Of a DNA stretch of 64,000 nt, positions 18,869 to 28,601 are shown piece after piece (within the stretch, counting starts at the first letter, position 1; the number at the start of each line of letters is the position of its first letter). Under the pieces are notes generated by a model. The model was not told the origin of the DNA. It did no database searches and worked only from the letters and a program-made list of their open reading frames with translations. Source of the DNA: Acidobacteriaceae bacterium (lineage in GTDB: Bacteria > Acidobacteriota > Terriglobia > Terriglobales > Acidobacteriaceae); contig JAOAPN010000006.1 of assembly GCA_025462885.1 (NCBI GenBank), positions 248,001 through 312,000 of the forward strand, written 5' to 3'. A program made the translations under genes and the position numbers.

Positions 18869-20101
18869 ATGGCCACTTTTAAGAAGCTGGAAGAGTCATC
18901 GGTGCCCGCCTCGCCGACACGTTTTGTCGATTCCTCTGCCTCTGTCCTCTTTGATTTATTTCGCGGACTTGCGGCTCTACTCGTGTTCCTCGAACACGGT
19001 CGCAATCTCCTCTTCGTGGACTATCCGGACCTCGTCTCACACCGTCTTCTTCTGGCAGTGCCGTACGTCTTGTGCGGAGCAGGCCATCAAGCCGTTGTTG
19101 TTTTCTTCGTGCTCAGCGGTTACTTCATCAGTGGTGCCGTCTTCAGTGCTGTCCGTCGGAATCAATGGCTTTGGAGTGACTACCTTGTACGCCGTCTTGT
19201 CCGGCTTTGGGTCGTCCTTGTTCCAGCGCTTTTGTTTTGCGCTCTGTGGGACAAGTGGGGCATCTATCTGGGGCACGCGCCTGAACTTTACCGTGGTGCC
19301 GTCCAGAATCATATGCTCAGAGACGTCGGACAATCTCTGACGCCGGGTATTTTCTTTGGGAATCTCTTCTTCCTTCAATCCATTTTTGTAGACACATTCG
19401 GCTCGGACAGCGCCCTCTGGAGCCTGGCGAACGAGTTCTGGTATTACATTCTTTTTCCGCTCGGCTTCTTTGCCTTGCGGCGTTCCACTCGGCTTGCTCA
19501 TCGTCTGCTCTACGGACTGCTCTTTGTCGGCACAGCCTGGCTGGTGCGTGGCGGGATTCTATTCGGGTTTCCCATCTGGCTCGCCGGAACCCTTCTTCTG
19601 TTCGTTCTGCCCCCTCGATTCGACCCACGCCGGGCACGGCTATTACGCGTTGTGTCGACACCCGTCTATTTGTTGCTCCTTTTCTTTCTGGCAAAGGTTC
19701 ACGGAATTCCGGGTCTTGTCAGCGACTATCTCCTCACGGTAGCTACCTTCGCCTTCCTCTGGATACTCCAGTCTGCGAACCATCGGTCGGACCCTAAATC
19801 TCCGTTCGTTCGTTTCTCCCGCGAGCTGGCGCGGTTTTCCTACACTTTGTACGCCGTGCATATTCCGCTGCTCGTATTTATGGCGTCGCTTACTATCGGC
19901 GATACCCGCTGGATCCCAACGCCCGCCCACATCCTTGCGGGCCTCGGCCTTGGCTTGGTCACCTTGTTCTACGCCTTTGCACTCGCATCGTTTACGGAGT
20001 TTCGGACCGACGCTGTCCGAAGAAGAATCGAAAAATTATTGCGTCTCCCGTCTCCTCGCTCGTCTTTACCATCAAATCCCAACATGACTCCGTCTCCATA
20101 G
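18869..20101 (+). CDS. Acyltransferase 3 family membrane protein
   Basis: DLFRGLAALLVFLEHGRNL N-terminal motif and ~10 TM segments. Confidence 0.88.
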   Translation: MATFKKLEESSVPASPTRFVDSSASVLFDLFRGLAALLVFLEHGRNLLFVDYPDLVSHRLLLAVPYVLCGAGHQAVVVFFVLSGYFISGAVFSAVRRNQWLWSDYLVRRLVRLWVVLVPALLFCALWDKWGIYLGHAPELYRGAVQNHMLRDVGQSLTPGIFFGNLFFLQSIFVDTFGSDSALWSLANEFWYYILFPLGFFALRRSTRLAHRLLYGLLFVGTAWLVRGGILFGFPIWLAGTLLLFVLPPRFDPRRARLLRVVSTPVYLLLLFFLAKVHGIPGLVSDYLLTVATFAFLWILQSANHRSDPKSPFVRFSRELARFSYTLYAVHIPLLVFMASLTIGDTRWIPTPAHILAGLGLGLVTLFYAFALASFTEFRTDAVRRRIEKLLRLPSPRSSLPSNPNMTPSP

Positions 20102-20219
20102 AAAATTACCTCGGCCATGGTGGCTCTTAGGTTGATGAGGCCCCATGCCCCCAATGCCTGGCTGCTAGAATTGCCTGAGTTCCAATAGGTTTATCAATAG
20201 CTCTAGTCCAGGGATCGGT

Positions 20220-20795
20220 ATGTCGAAGCTCTCACAGGATCTCGCCCGCTACAAAGCTAAAGGCTTCAAAGGAAGGCAGCTTTGGCTGAATCCCACGGTC
20301 TGGTCGATCGTCACGTATCGCCTGGGAAACTGGCTGTACACGACCCAGCCGGGCGTCCTCGTTCGCATCCCGGCGAAGATCGTCTACTTCGTCGCCAATA
20401 TGTTCTGTGAAGTGGTGATGGAGATGTGTATCGACGCGCAGGCCACCATCGGCGGCGGAATCTGCTTCGGCCACATCGGCGGCATTCATATCAATCCGGG
20501 CGCAATCATCGGAGACAACTGCGATATCGCCCACCGCGTCACCATCGGAACGTCCGCCATGGGCCGCAAAGGTGCGCCGGTGCTGGGCGATAACGTCTAT
20601 GTCGGAACGGGCGCCACGCTCATCGGGAGACTCAAAATTGGCAGCGGAGCGAAGATCGCCGCCAATACGCTGGTGATCGGCAACGTGCCGGAAGGTGCAA
20701 CCGTAATCGGTGTGCCCGGTCGTGTCTTTCCAGCTCCACCCAAGGCAGCGCCACCATCCCCTGCTTCAGAAGTAGAAGCAGCCACTGCCTCCTGA
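20220..20795 (+). CDS. Serine O-acetyltransferase-like hexapeptide transferase
   Basis: CysE-like C-terminal beta-helix (GGGICFGHIGGIHINPGAIIGDNCDIAHRVTIG...). Confidence 0.8.
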   Translation: MSKLSQDLARYKAKGFKGRQLWLNPTVWSIVTYRLGNWLYTTQPGVLVRIPAKIVYFVANMFCEVVMEMCIDAQATIGGGICFGHIGGIHINPGAIIGDNCDIAHRVTIGTSAMGRKGAPVLGDNVYVGTGATLIGRLKIGSGAKIAANTLVIGNVPEGATVIGVPGRVFPAPPKAAPPSPASEVEAATAS

Positions 20796-20958
20796 TCGCA
20801 CTGCGACAGCGCGGCCTCGTGGAGACGGCGTCGAAGCAGCAGGGACCGAAAACAGAGCAGATAGCGGGCAGTTCTGTAACTTTCCGGGCCAAACTCGGCG
20901 AAATCGCGCTTCCTCACAGTCTTTAAACACTGTTGCCCTATAAAATAAGAGAAAACCT

Positions 20959-22596
20959 ATGATCTCTGTATCCAATGTCACCATGCGCTACGGCTCCAAG
21001 CTCCTCTTTGAGGATGTCTCCGTCACCTTCACCACTGGCCGCCGCTACGGCCTTACCGGCCCCAACGGCGCTGGCAAATCCACCTTTATGAAGTGCCTGA
21101 CCGGCGAGATCGACCCGCAGAAGGGCACCGTCGTACGTCCCCGCAAGATCGGCGTTCTCTCCCAGGACCAGTACGCCTTTGACGCGTACCGCTGCATCGA
21201 CACGGTCATCATGGGCAACAAAGCTCTCTGGGCCGCCCTCGAAGAGCGCGAGATTATCTACAACAAGCCCGAGATGACCGATGAAGACGGCTCACGCCTC
21301 GGCGAACTCGAAGGCGTCGTCGGCGACGAAGACGGCTATGAGGCCGAGTCCAACGCCGCCGTCCTGCTGCAGGGGCTCGATATTCCCGACGAGCTGCACG
21401 AGCGCAAGATGTCCGAGCTGCAGGGTGGCCAGAAGGTCCGCGTCCTGCTCGCCCAGGCTCTCTTCGGCAACCCGCAGGCGCTGCTGCTGGACGAACCGAC
21501 GAACTATCTCGACCTCGAATCCATCCACTGGCTGCAGGACTTCCTGACCCGCTACAACGGCACCGTCATCACCATCTCGCACGATCGCCACTTCCTTAAC
21601 AACGTCTGCACCCACATCGCCGATATCGATTACGAGACCATCATCACGTACAACGGTGGCTACGACGACATGGTCTTCCAGAAGACCAGCGTCCGCACCC
21701 GCATCGAGAGCCAGAACGAACAGCGCGAGAAGAAGATCGCCCAGTTGAACGACTTCATCGCTCGCTTCTCCGCCGGTACACGGTCATCGCAGGTCAATTC
21801 GCGTAAGAAGGAAGTCGAGCGCCTCGCCACCTCCGAGCTGGCTCGCTCCAATATCGCCCGCCCCTTCATCGCCTTCAAGATGGAGCGCCCCTCCGGCAAG
21901 ACGGTCGTCGAGTTCGAGCACGTCAACAAGTCCTACACCCAGAAGGACGGCAAGGTCGAGCACGTCATCAACGACTTCTCCGCCTCCGTCAACCGCGGCG
22001 ACAAGGTCATCCTCATGGGCCGCAACGGACAAGGGAAGACCACGCTGCTCAAGGCACTGCTCGCCAACGGCCCCGGCATCGAAGAGAAGGATGTCTCCAT
22101 CGACTCCGGCTCGGTCAAATGGGGCCACGAGGTCTCGATCGGCTACTTCGCCCAGGACCATAAGGGTTCCATCCAACTCGGCATGACCGCCTCGGACTGG
22201 CTCCACCAGTTCGATCCCTCGGCCACCAAGGAAGATATTCGCGGCATCCTCGGACAGATGCTCTTCAAGGGTGAAGAAGGCCTGAAGAAGACCGACGCGC
22301 TGTCGGGAGGAGAGGCGGCCCGCCTGCTCTTCTGCAAGATCATGCTGCAGAAGCCGAACGTGCTGGTGCTCGATGAGCCCACCAACCACCTTGATCTGGA
22401 GAGCATCAACGCCCTCAACCAGGCGATCCAGAAGTACGAAGGGACGGTCTTCCTCGTCACCCACGACCAGGATTTGATTGAAGAAGCCGGTACCCGCATC
22501 TGGCACTTCGAAGGCGGCCCCACCAGCTTCCACATCACCGACCACAAGGGCCCATACGAAGAGTATCAACAGCAGTTAGCTATTGCCGCAAAGTAG
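20959..22596 (+). CDS. ABC-F family ATP-binding protein (YbiT-like)
   Basis: Two Walker A (GPNGAGKST, GRNGQGKTT) and signature/Walker B (LDEPTNYLDLES, LDEPTNHLDLES), no TM segments. Confidence 0.93.
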   Translation: MISVSNVTMRYGSKLLFEDVSVTFTTGRRYGLTGPNGAGKSTFMKCLTGEIDPQKGTVVRPRKIGVLSQDQYAFDAYRCIDTVIMGNKALWAALEEREIIYNKPEMTDEDGSRLGELEGVVGDEDGYEAESNAAVLLQGLDIPDELHERKMSELQGGQKVRVLLAQALFGNPQALLLDEPTNYLDLESIHWLQDFLTRYNGTVITISHDRHFLNNVCTHIADIDYETIITYNGGYDDMVFQKTSVRTRIESQNEQREKKIAQLNDFIARFSAGTRSSQVNSRKKEVERLATSELARSNIARPFIAFKMERPSGKTVVEFEHVNKSYTQKDGKVEHVINDFSASVNRGDKVILMGRNGQGKTTLLKALLANGPGIEEKDVSIDSGSVKWGHEVSIGYFAQDHKGSIQLGMTASDWLHQFDPSATKEDIRGILGQMLFKGEEGLKKTDALSGGEAARLLFCKIMLQKPNVLVLDEPTNHLDLESINALNQAIQKYEGTVFLVTHDQDLIEEAGTRIWHFEGGPTSFHITDHKGPYEEYQQQLAIAAK

Positions 22597-22615
22597 CCTG
22601 AGCGCGCAGCGTCTA

Positions 22616-22651
22616 GAGTATCAACAGCAACTAGCCATCGCCGCAAAGTAG
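22616..22651 (+). pseudogene. Orphan duplicated 3' tail of an ABC-F gene
   Basis: 36 nt encoding EYQQQLAIAAK-stop, same peptide as 22561-22596, with four nucleotide differences, all synonymous. Confidence 0.75.
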
Positions 22652-22672
22652 GAGAGTCATATAAACGGGTGC

Positions 22673-22698
22673 CCCATGTCCCGACTCTGGGACATGGG
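22673..22698. repeat. Perfect 10-bp-stem palindrome
   Basis: CCCATGTCCC-gactct-GGGACATGGG. Confidence 0.7.
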
Positions 22699-22818
22699 CA
22701 TTCGCAAAGCGAACCGCCCTCTTCTCCCAGCCTCAAATCCACTCCCAAACCCGCAGTGCCCTCTTGGCTAGAAGTGGGATACTGGTCCTGCAAGACTTTT
22801 AGAAAAAGAGAACACTCA

Positions 22819-23220
22819 ATGCCCGCACTTGACCCCCAGATCCCACGCGGTAAGAACGTCCTCGGCCAGCTCCTCGACACCTGTGGGTGCGACCCCATGA
22901 CCGGCTTCTACCGCGACGGCTGCTGCAACACCGGGCCTGAAGACATCGGTGTTCACACCATCTGCTGCGTCGTCGACGCGCCATTTCTGGCCGCCTCCAA
23001 AGCTCTCGGCAACGACCTCTCCACCCCGATGCCCCAGTACGGCTTCGCAGGCCTCAAGCCCGGCGACCGCTGGTGCGTCTGCGCCGCCCGTTGGCTGCAG
23101 GTGCAGCAAGCCGGAGCCGCCTGCCCTGTCGTTCTGGAAGCCACCCACGAGAACACCTTGCAGATCGTCCCCTTCGAGTTGCTGATCCAGTACGCGATCA
23201 TCCCGAGCCAGCTCCACTAA
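22819..23220 (+). CDS. DUF2237 family protein
   Basis: NVLGQLLDTCGCDPMTGFYRDGCCNTGPEDIGVHTICC ... GDRWCVCAARW. Confidence 0.9.
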   Translation: MPALDPQIPRGKNVLGQLLDTCGCDPMTGFYRDGCCNTGPEDIGVHTICCVVDAPFLAASKALGNDLSTPMPQYGFAGLKPGDRWCVCAARWLQVQQAGAACPVVLEATHENTLQIVPFELLIQYAIIPSQLH

Positions 23221-23653
23221 AGCTCCGGAACGCGATCAGGAAACAGAGGCTCGTGGGTATCGTCTCCCAGGGTGCCGGGGCTACCCGTCGGAGTTGTCCG
23301 TCTAAAATCACGTCGATTCGCAGTTAGCGGCACTCGGCGATGCAGCATCACGCGGCATCCGCGCATCGGGCGAATGTGGTCGGATCAGCCAGCGCCCATC
23401 TGGTCAATTGTTAACAGAATGTTAATAAAGCTATAGGCCGATGGTGTGGGAAGTCTCAGGAATATGCTTTGTCCTTGACACACTCCGCGCGCTCAGCGAC
23501 CTTTAAGGCATTACAACAAATCCAGTTTTAGTCGTAAACAATGCGCCCACCTCTTCGGAGCAAGGACGCACAAGACTTTACAAGCAGACAATCTGCCATC
23601 AGTTCACACACCGCATCTTTGTTATCGGTGTCTTTCAAGGAGACCTCCACGCA

Positions 23654-26600
23654 ATGAAATCCTCTTCCTTTTGTAGGCAGCTTCTCACCCTTGCTGCTTC
23701 TGCCATGTTTCTCGCCGGAGCCATTATTCCGGCATCGGCCCAGAACGCAGCTCTCGGTAACCTGGCTGGCACCGTTCGTGATACACAGGGCGCCATTATT
23801 CCCAACGTGACCGTCGTTGTAACCAACCTCGGCACCGGCGCTGTCCGCAACCTGACCACCAACGGCGACGGCTACTACTCCGCCGACTTCCTGCAGCCGG
23901 GCCAGTACGAAGTCGTCCTCGGCGGCGGCTCCTTCGGCAAGATTGATCGTAAGAACATTCCCGTCACCGTCGGCAGCACCATCACGGTAGACGCCGCCCT
24001 GCCCAACGCCGGAGTTTCGACCGAAGTTGTCGTCTCCAGCGACGCGCCCCTGATCGAAACCGAGAAGGTGGAAGTCTCCCAGAACGTCGGCCAGAACCTG
24101 GTCTCGAACCTGCCCGTCAACGGCCGCCGCTACGACAACTTCGTGCTGCTGACCCCGAACGTCGTTCCGGACGGAGCCTCCGGTCTTATCTCCTACCGCG
24201 GCATCTCCGGTATCTACAACACCAACCTGATCGACGGTGCCAACAACCAGCAGGCCTTCTTCTCGGAAGCCCGCGGCCGCGCCATCGGCGCACCTTACGT
24301 CTTCTCGCAGGACTCCATCAAGGAGTTCCAGTCCTCCACCTCGGGCTACTCGGCTGAGTTCGGTCAGGCCGCCGGCGGACAGATCAACGCCATCACCAAG
24401 TCCGGTACCAACGCCACCCACGGAGACCTTTTCTACTACCTCCGCTACCCCTCGCTGAACGCACTCGATCCGCTGTCGAAGTTCCAGGGACGTCAGGTTG
24501 GTGGTAACCCCTTCCTGCTGACCCCGACCGTCCACCAGCAGCAGCAGTTCGGCGGTTCCGTCGGCGGTCCCATCATCAAGGACAAGCTGTTCTACTTCTT
24601 TACCTACGACGGCTTCCGCAAGGTTAACCCGCTGCTGTATACCTCCTCGCTTCCCGCAGCTACCCTCAATGGATATGTCTGCCCCACGGCGGTCTCAGCC
24701 ACGCAGTGCGCTGCGGTCAAGACCTTTATCCTCGCCCAGCAGGTCGCTGCGTCGCGCAACTTGAAACAGGATATTTACTTCCCGCGTCTGGACTATCAGC
24801 TCAACGGCAACAACCACCTCAGCGCTGAATTCAACTTCCAGAACTACAACCAGCCCAACGGTTACACCACCTCGGCGACCAATAACAACAGCTCTCCTAC
24901 CACCAATGGCCGTGCCGACTTCCACGAACGCATCTTCGTTGCCAACTGGGAAAGCGTCGTCTCTTCCCGTTCGGTGAACTCGGCTCGTTTCCAGTGGGCT
25001 CGCGATCTCGAAGTAACCTCCGCCAACGCCCCCGGCCCCAACGTCTCCCTTTCGGGAATCGTCGCTTACGGTATGCCTAATGCGTTGCCTCGTGGCGCCT
25101 TCCCTGACGAACATCGCTGGCAGGCTGCTGACACCTTCTCGACCACCCGCGGCAAGCACAGCCTGAAGGTGGGTGTCGATCTCAACTTCATCCACGAGCA
25201 GATTCAGAACCTCTTCCAGGGCGGCGGGCTTTATAGCTACGGCCTCCTCAACGGTCAGTGCCTTAACAGCCAGACGGCCGGCTGCACACCCATCACCAAT
25301 GCCAGCTACGGCGCCTTTGTCGGATACGTCAAAGACCTTTACGGTCTTGACGGCGGACGTCACTACACCAACTTCACCCAGGTGAACGACCCGATTACCG
25401 GCAAGGGAATCGACGATTTCTGGAACAAGGATCTCTCTGCCTTCGTGGAAGATTCCTGGAAGATCAGTTCCAAGCTGCTCATCAGTGCCGGTGTTCGTTA
25501 TGACACGCAGCTTGTACCTCAGCCTCAGCGCCCCTACACCAACAGCGCTAACGGCGCACTCAGCCCACTTGGCAACTCTGTTACCAGCTTCATCAACACC
25601 AACTACAAGATGATTCAGCCCCGCATTGGCTTCGCGTGGTCTCCTTACAGCACCGGGACGGTAGTACGTGGCGGCTACGGCATCTTCTATGGCCTCAGCA
25701 GCAACTCCACCTTCTACGCGACACGCGTCGAAAACGGCGTCTTCCAGCAGCAGTACAACTACGTTCCCACCACCACGGCCGGTATCGTATATCCTGCCGG
25801 ATCTCCCCAAAACATCGGTGTTCTCTTCACGCCGCCAGGACCGGCTCTCGCTGCTCCCTTCGCAGGAGCCCCGGTTACCACGGTCCAGTCACCTGGCGCA
25901 GGACAGTCTTTTGCCTTCCGCGGACAGGATAAGCGCTTCACCAATCCCTACACTCACTCCTTTGACCTTGCGGTCGAGCAGGAGCTTCCGTTCCACGTCA
26001 GCCTCACGATCGCCTACGTTGGAACGCGCGGTATGAAGCTGCCGTACTTCATTGACTCGAACCTGCCCAAGGCGAACCAGAGCCGTACCTATACGGTCAC
26101 GGAAGCCAATGGCACCACCTCGCAGGTCACCGTGCCGTTCTACGCCGCCACCAACCCCCGTCCCTCGCCGAATGATGGCATCATCCTCACCGGTTACAGC
26201 GGAATCAACTCCTGGTATCACTCGATGGCGACCTCGATCCGCAAGCCGATGTCCCACGGTCTGGAATTGCTCGTCAACTACACCTGGGCCAAGGCCATCG
26301 ACGGCAGCCAGGTTTCGGGTCAGAACGGTACCTTCAACGGAACCAATACGATCCTCGATCCTTTCAATCTGAAGAATCCGGGCACCCTGACCGAGTACAC
26401 GCGCTCGGACCTCGACATGCGCGGACGTTTTGTCGGAAGCATGGTCTATACCCCGACCTTCGCCTTCGCCAATCGCTACGCTCGCCTCGCTGCCAACGGC
26501 TGGTCACTCTCCGGTACCGCTACGGAGCAGACGGGTCTTCCTCTCACCGCTAACATGTCGGGCAACGTCACCGGTGGTATCGATGGCGGTGTGACCGGAG

Positions 26601-26932
26601 CCCAGGTCAGCCTCTTCGCCTCCAACAGCTCCGGCCGTGCCCCGCAGCTCCGCCGCAACTCTTTCCCGGGACCTGGTATCCGCAACGTCGATGCCCGCAT
26701 CTCGCGTGACATTCCCATCCACGAGAACATCAAGATGCAGTTCTTCATGGAAGCGTTCAACGTAGCCAACCGTCGCCACATCATCAGCCAGAACACGACG
26801 GCCTACCAGTTCAACTCCGCTACCACGATCGGCGTAGCCTCTCAGGCGACTCCGTTTGGAACTCCCACCGCTACCAGCAGTGTTCTGTATGGCCCACGCC
26901 AGCTTCAGTTCACCGCCAAGCTGTTTTTCTAA
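23654..26932 (+). CDS. TonB-dependent receptor-like (Oar-type) protein with carboxypeptidase-regulatory-like N-terminal domain
   Basis: Signal peptide, GNLAGTVRDTQGAIIPNVTVVVTN domain, plug region NLPVNGRRYDNFVLLTPNV, C-terminal QLQFTAKLFF. Confidence 0.92.
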   Translation: MKSSSFCRQLLTLAASAMFLAGAIIPASAQNAALGNLAGTVRDTQGAIIPNVTVVVTNLGTGAVRNLTTNGDGYYSADFLQPGQYEVVLGGGSFGKIDRKNIPVTVGSTITVDAALPNAGVSTEVVVSSDAPLIETEKVEVSQNVGQNLVSNLPVNGRRYDNFVLLTPNVVPDGASGLISYRGISGIYNTNLIDGANNQQAFFSEARGRAIGAPYVFSQDSIKEFQSSTSGYSAEFGQAAGGQINAITKSGTNATHGDLFYYLRYPSLNALDPLSKFQGRQVGGNPFLLTPTVHQQQQFGGSVGGPIIKDKLFYFFTYDGFRKVNPLLYTSSLPAATLNGYVCPTAVSATQCAAVKTFILAQQVAASRNLKQDIYFPRLDYQLNGNNHLSAEFNFQNYNQPNGYTTSATNNNSSPTTNGRADFHERIFVANWESVVSSRSVNSARFQWARDLEVTSANAPGPNVSLSGIVAYGMPNALPRGAFPDEHRWQAADTFSTTRGKHSLKVGVDLNFIHEQIQNLFQGGGLYSYGLLNGQCLNSQTAGCTPITNASYGAFVGYVKDLYGLDGGRHYTNFTQVNDPITGKGIDDFWNKDLSAFVEDSWKISSKLLISAGVRYDTQLVPQPQRPYTNSANGALSPLGNSVTSFINTNYKMIQPRIGFAWSPYSTGTVVRGGYGIFYGLSSNSTFYATRVENGVFQQQYNYVPTTTAGIVYPAGSPQNIGVLFTPPGPALAAPFAGAPVTTVQSPGAGQSFAFRGQDKRFTNPYTHSFDLAVEQELPFHVSLTIAYVGTRGMKLPYFIDSNLPKANQSRTYTVTEANGTTSQVTVPFYAATNPRPSPNDGIILTGYSGINSWYHSMATSIRKPMSHGLELLVNYTWAKAIDGSQVSGQNGTFNGTNTILDPFNLKNPGTLTEYTRSDLDMRGRFVGSMVYTPTFAFANRYARLAANGWSLSGTATEQTGLPLTANMSGNVTGGIDGGVTGAQVSLFASNSSGRAPQLRRNSFPGPGIRNVDARISRDIPIHENIKMQFFMEAFNVANRRHIISQNTTAYQFNSATTIGVASQATPFGTPTATSSVLYGPRQLQFTAKLFF

Positions 26933-26955
26933 CCATCACCGACCTAAAGCAAAAG

Positions 26956-26982
26956 CGGCCCCGGTTCATCCCGGGGCCGTTC
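26956..26982 (+). terminator. Hairpin after TonB receptor
   Basis: CGGCCCCGG-ttcatc-CCGGGGCCG followed by ttct. Confidence 0.65.
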
Positions 26983-27247
26983 TGCGTTTGGCGTCTGTCA
27001 TCTTGTCATCTGTCGTCGAAAACAAACCGTAGCACTTGACAACATCACTGCTCCTGACACCCCAAGTGGACGAGATTCGGATGATTTCCGTCCACTGAGA
27101 TGCCGGAGAAGTCCAGACCTAAAGTCTATCTTTCGAAGACTTTGAACGAAAAGCAGGGGGAGGGGTAGTGGGTTGGTCCGGCACGAAGAGGCGCCCCGCG
27201 CAGTCGATGCCGGACAAGCTCAAAAAAATAAATTTAGGAAGAAAAAA

Positions 27248-27324
27248 TGGTGCGCCCGAGAAGATTCGAACTTCTGACCTACAGCTTCGGAGGCTGCCGC
27301 TCTATCCAGCTGAGCTACGGGCGC
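27248..27324 (-). tRNA. tRNA-Arg (anticodon CCG)
   Basis: Minus strand GCGCCCGTAGCTCAGCTGGATAGAGCGGCAGCCTCCGAAGCTGTAGGTCAGAAGTTCGAATCTTCTCGGGCGCACCA; cloverleaf, TTCGAATC T-loop, encoded CCA. Confidence 0.96.
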
Positions 27325-27495
27325 GCATCTCTAGCCTAGCACGACACGCTGCCCCTTTCGCAATATCAAAGCACCGGTTGACAGGCCACATCCTCACCCC
27401 GCAGCATCAAGAGCGAGCCCAAAGTCCGATGCCCTAAGCCCGATGCTCGATGCCCGGCATCTGGACCAGCCTCTACCGAAAGTGAGAACAACATC

Positions 27496-28050
27496 ATGCG
27501 CCTCATCGCTACCCTGGCCTGTACGGCCCTCCTCAGTCTCTCCAGCCTCTCCGCAACCTCAGCCCAGGCCCAGATGGCGATGGACAAGCCCGGTGCTCCG
27601 CTGGCAAGCCCAGCCGCCACTGCCAAAGTCTCTCTCGGCGGCAAGGACGTCACCATCCACTATGGCGCTCCCTCCATTCGTACCCGCAAGATCATGGGCG
27701 GCCTCGTCCCCTACGGAGAGGTCTGGCGCACGGGCGCCAACGAAGCCACCACTCTGATCACCGCGGCTGAACTCAAGATCGGTACCCTTACCCTTCCCGC
27801 CGGCACCTACACCCTCTTCACGCTCCCCACCGCATCGTCCTGGCAGCTCATCGTCAGCAAGGCGACCGGCGAGTGGGGCATCCCCTATCCCGAGGGACAG
27901 GACTTTGGCCGTACGCCCTTGACGGGCAAGACCCTGGGGTCGCCCCAGGAGGTCATGTCGATCTCGTTTGAGAAGACCAAGGGCAACTCCACCGAGCTGC
28001 ACATCAAGTGGGAGAAGGCCGACCAATACATCGCAGTCACCGCGAAATAG
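27496..28050 (+). CDS. DUF2911 domain secreted protein
   Basis: Signal peptide; KVSLGGKDVTIHYGAPSIRTRKIMGGLVPYGEVWRTGANEATTL. Confidence 0.9.
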   Translation: MRLIATLACTALLSLSSLSATSAQAQMAMDKPGAPLASPAATAKVSLGGKDVTIHYGAPSIRTRKIMGGLVPYGEVWRTGANEATTLITAAELKIGTLTLPAGTYTLFTLPTASSWQLIVSKATGEWGIPYPEGQDFGRTPLTGKTLGSPQEVMSISFEKTKGNSTELHIKWEKADQYIAVTAK

Positions 28051-28145
28051 CACTACTACCGATTCATAGCGAAGAAAGCCGCGAACCTCTCTTGAGGTTC
28101 GCAGCTTCGCTGCTTGTATGGTTTGTCTACCGGACTTGGGTTCGT

Positions 28146-28208
28146 AAGTGCCAAGGCGCCCTGACGCCGGGCGGGCGCCACTTCGTGGTGTATTGGACGC
28201 TTCGCGCG
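28146..28208 (+). repeat. Intergenic palindromic repeat family A, copy 4
   Basis: AAGTGCCAAGGCGCCCTGACGCCGGGCGGGCGCCACTTCGTGGTGTATTGGACGCTTCGCG. Confidence 0.85.
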
Positions 28209-28218
28209 AGAGACGGCT

Positions 28219-28599
28219 TTAGAAGTTCAGGACTTCGCCAGCTCCGTCTGCATAGGCGACCGATCCACCTTCCGGCCCTGCCAGATCTTCCAGCCGCAGC
28301 GAGCAGCGGACGCTCACGCCATTGGCGAACGCGATCTCCACGGCCTCGCCGTCTTCGACCGTTGCTGCCGTGACGCTCTCGCCAATCAGTGCGCAGAGCC
28401 AGTCGCGGTACTCAGGTTCGCCGAACGCGTACGAGCCCTCTTCGCGAAAGACCTCCGGCCACTCATAAAACGTGACCAGAGGACCGTCAAAGCGAAGCTG
28501 CACGTAGTCTTGCACGAACTCGACCGCGCCCAGCTCCTGCCCTATAAGGGCTTCCAGATTGGTGCCGGCGTCCAGATTGCTGTCCGCTTCCAGATCCAT
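28219..28599 (-). CDS. Conserved hypothetical acidic protein, co-directional with gcvH
   Basis: Open frame 2 nt from gcvH stop; no family recognised. Confidence 0.65.
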   Translation of the reverse strand: MDLEADSNLDAGTNLEALIGQELGAVEFVQDYVQLRFDGPLVTFYEWPEVFREEGSYAFGEPEYRDWLCALIGESVTAATVEDGEAVEIAFANGVSVRCSLRLEDLAGPEGGSVAYADGAGEVLNF

Positions 28600-28601
28600 C
28601 T

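Noticed and set aside
23460-23520. TTGACA at 23475 as a sigma-70 promoter of the TonB receptor gene
   Set aside because: No acceptable -10 hexamer at 16-18 bp spacing by eye.
27248-27324. tRNA-Arg as an integration site for a genomic island
   Set aside because: No integrase nearby and no second copy of the tRNA 3' end noticed in the window.
27419-27466. CCGATGCCC/CCGATGCTCGATGCCCGGCATC short repeats before DUF2911 gene
   Set aside because: Short, imperfect and GC-biased; not distinguishable from chance without a genome-wide search.
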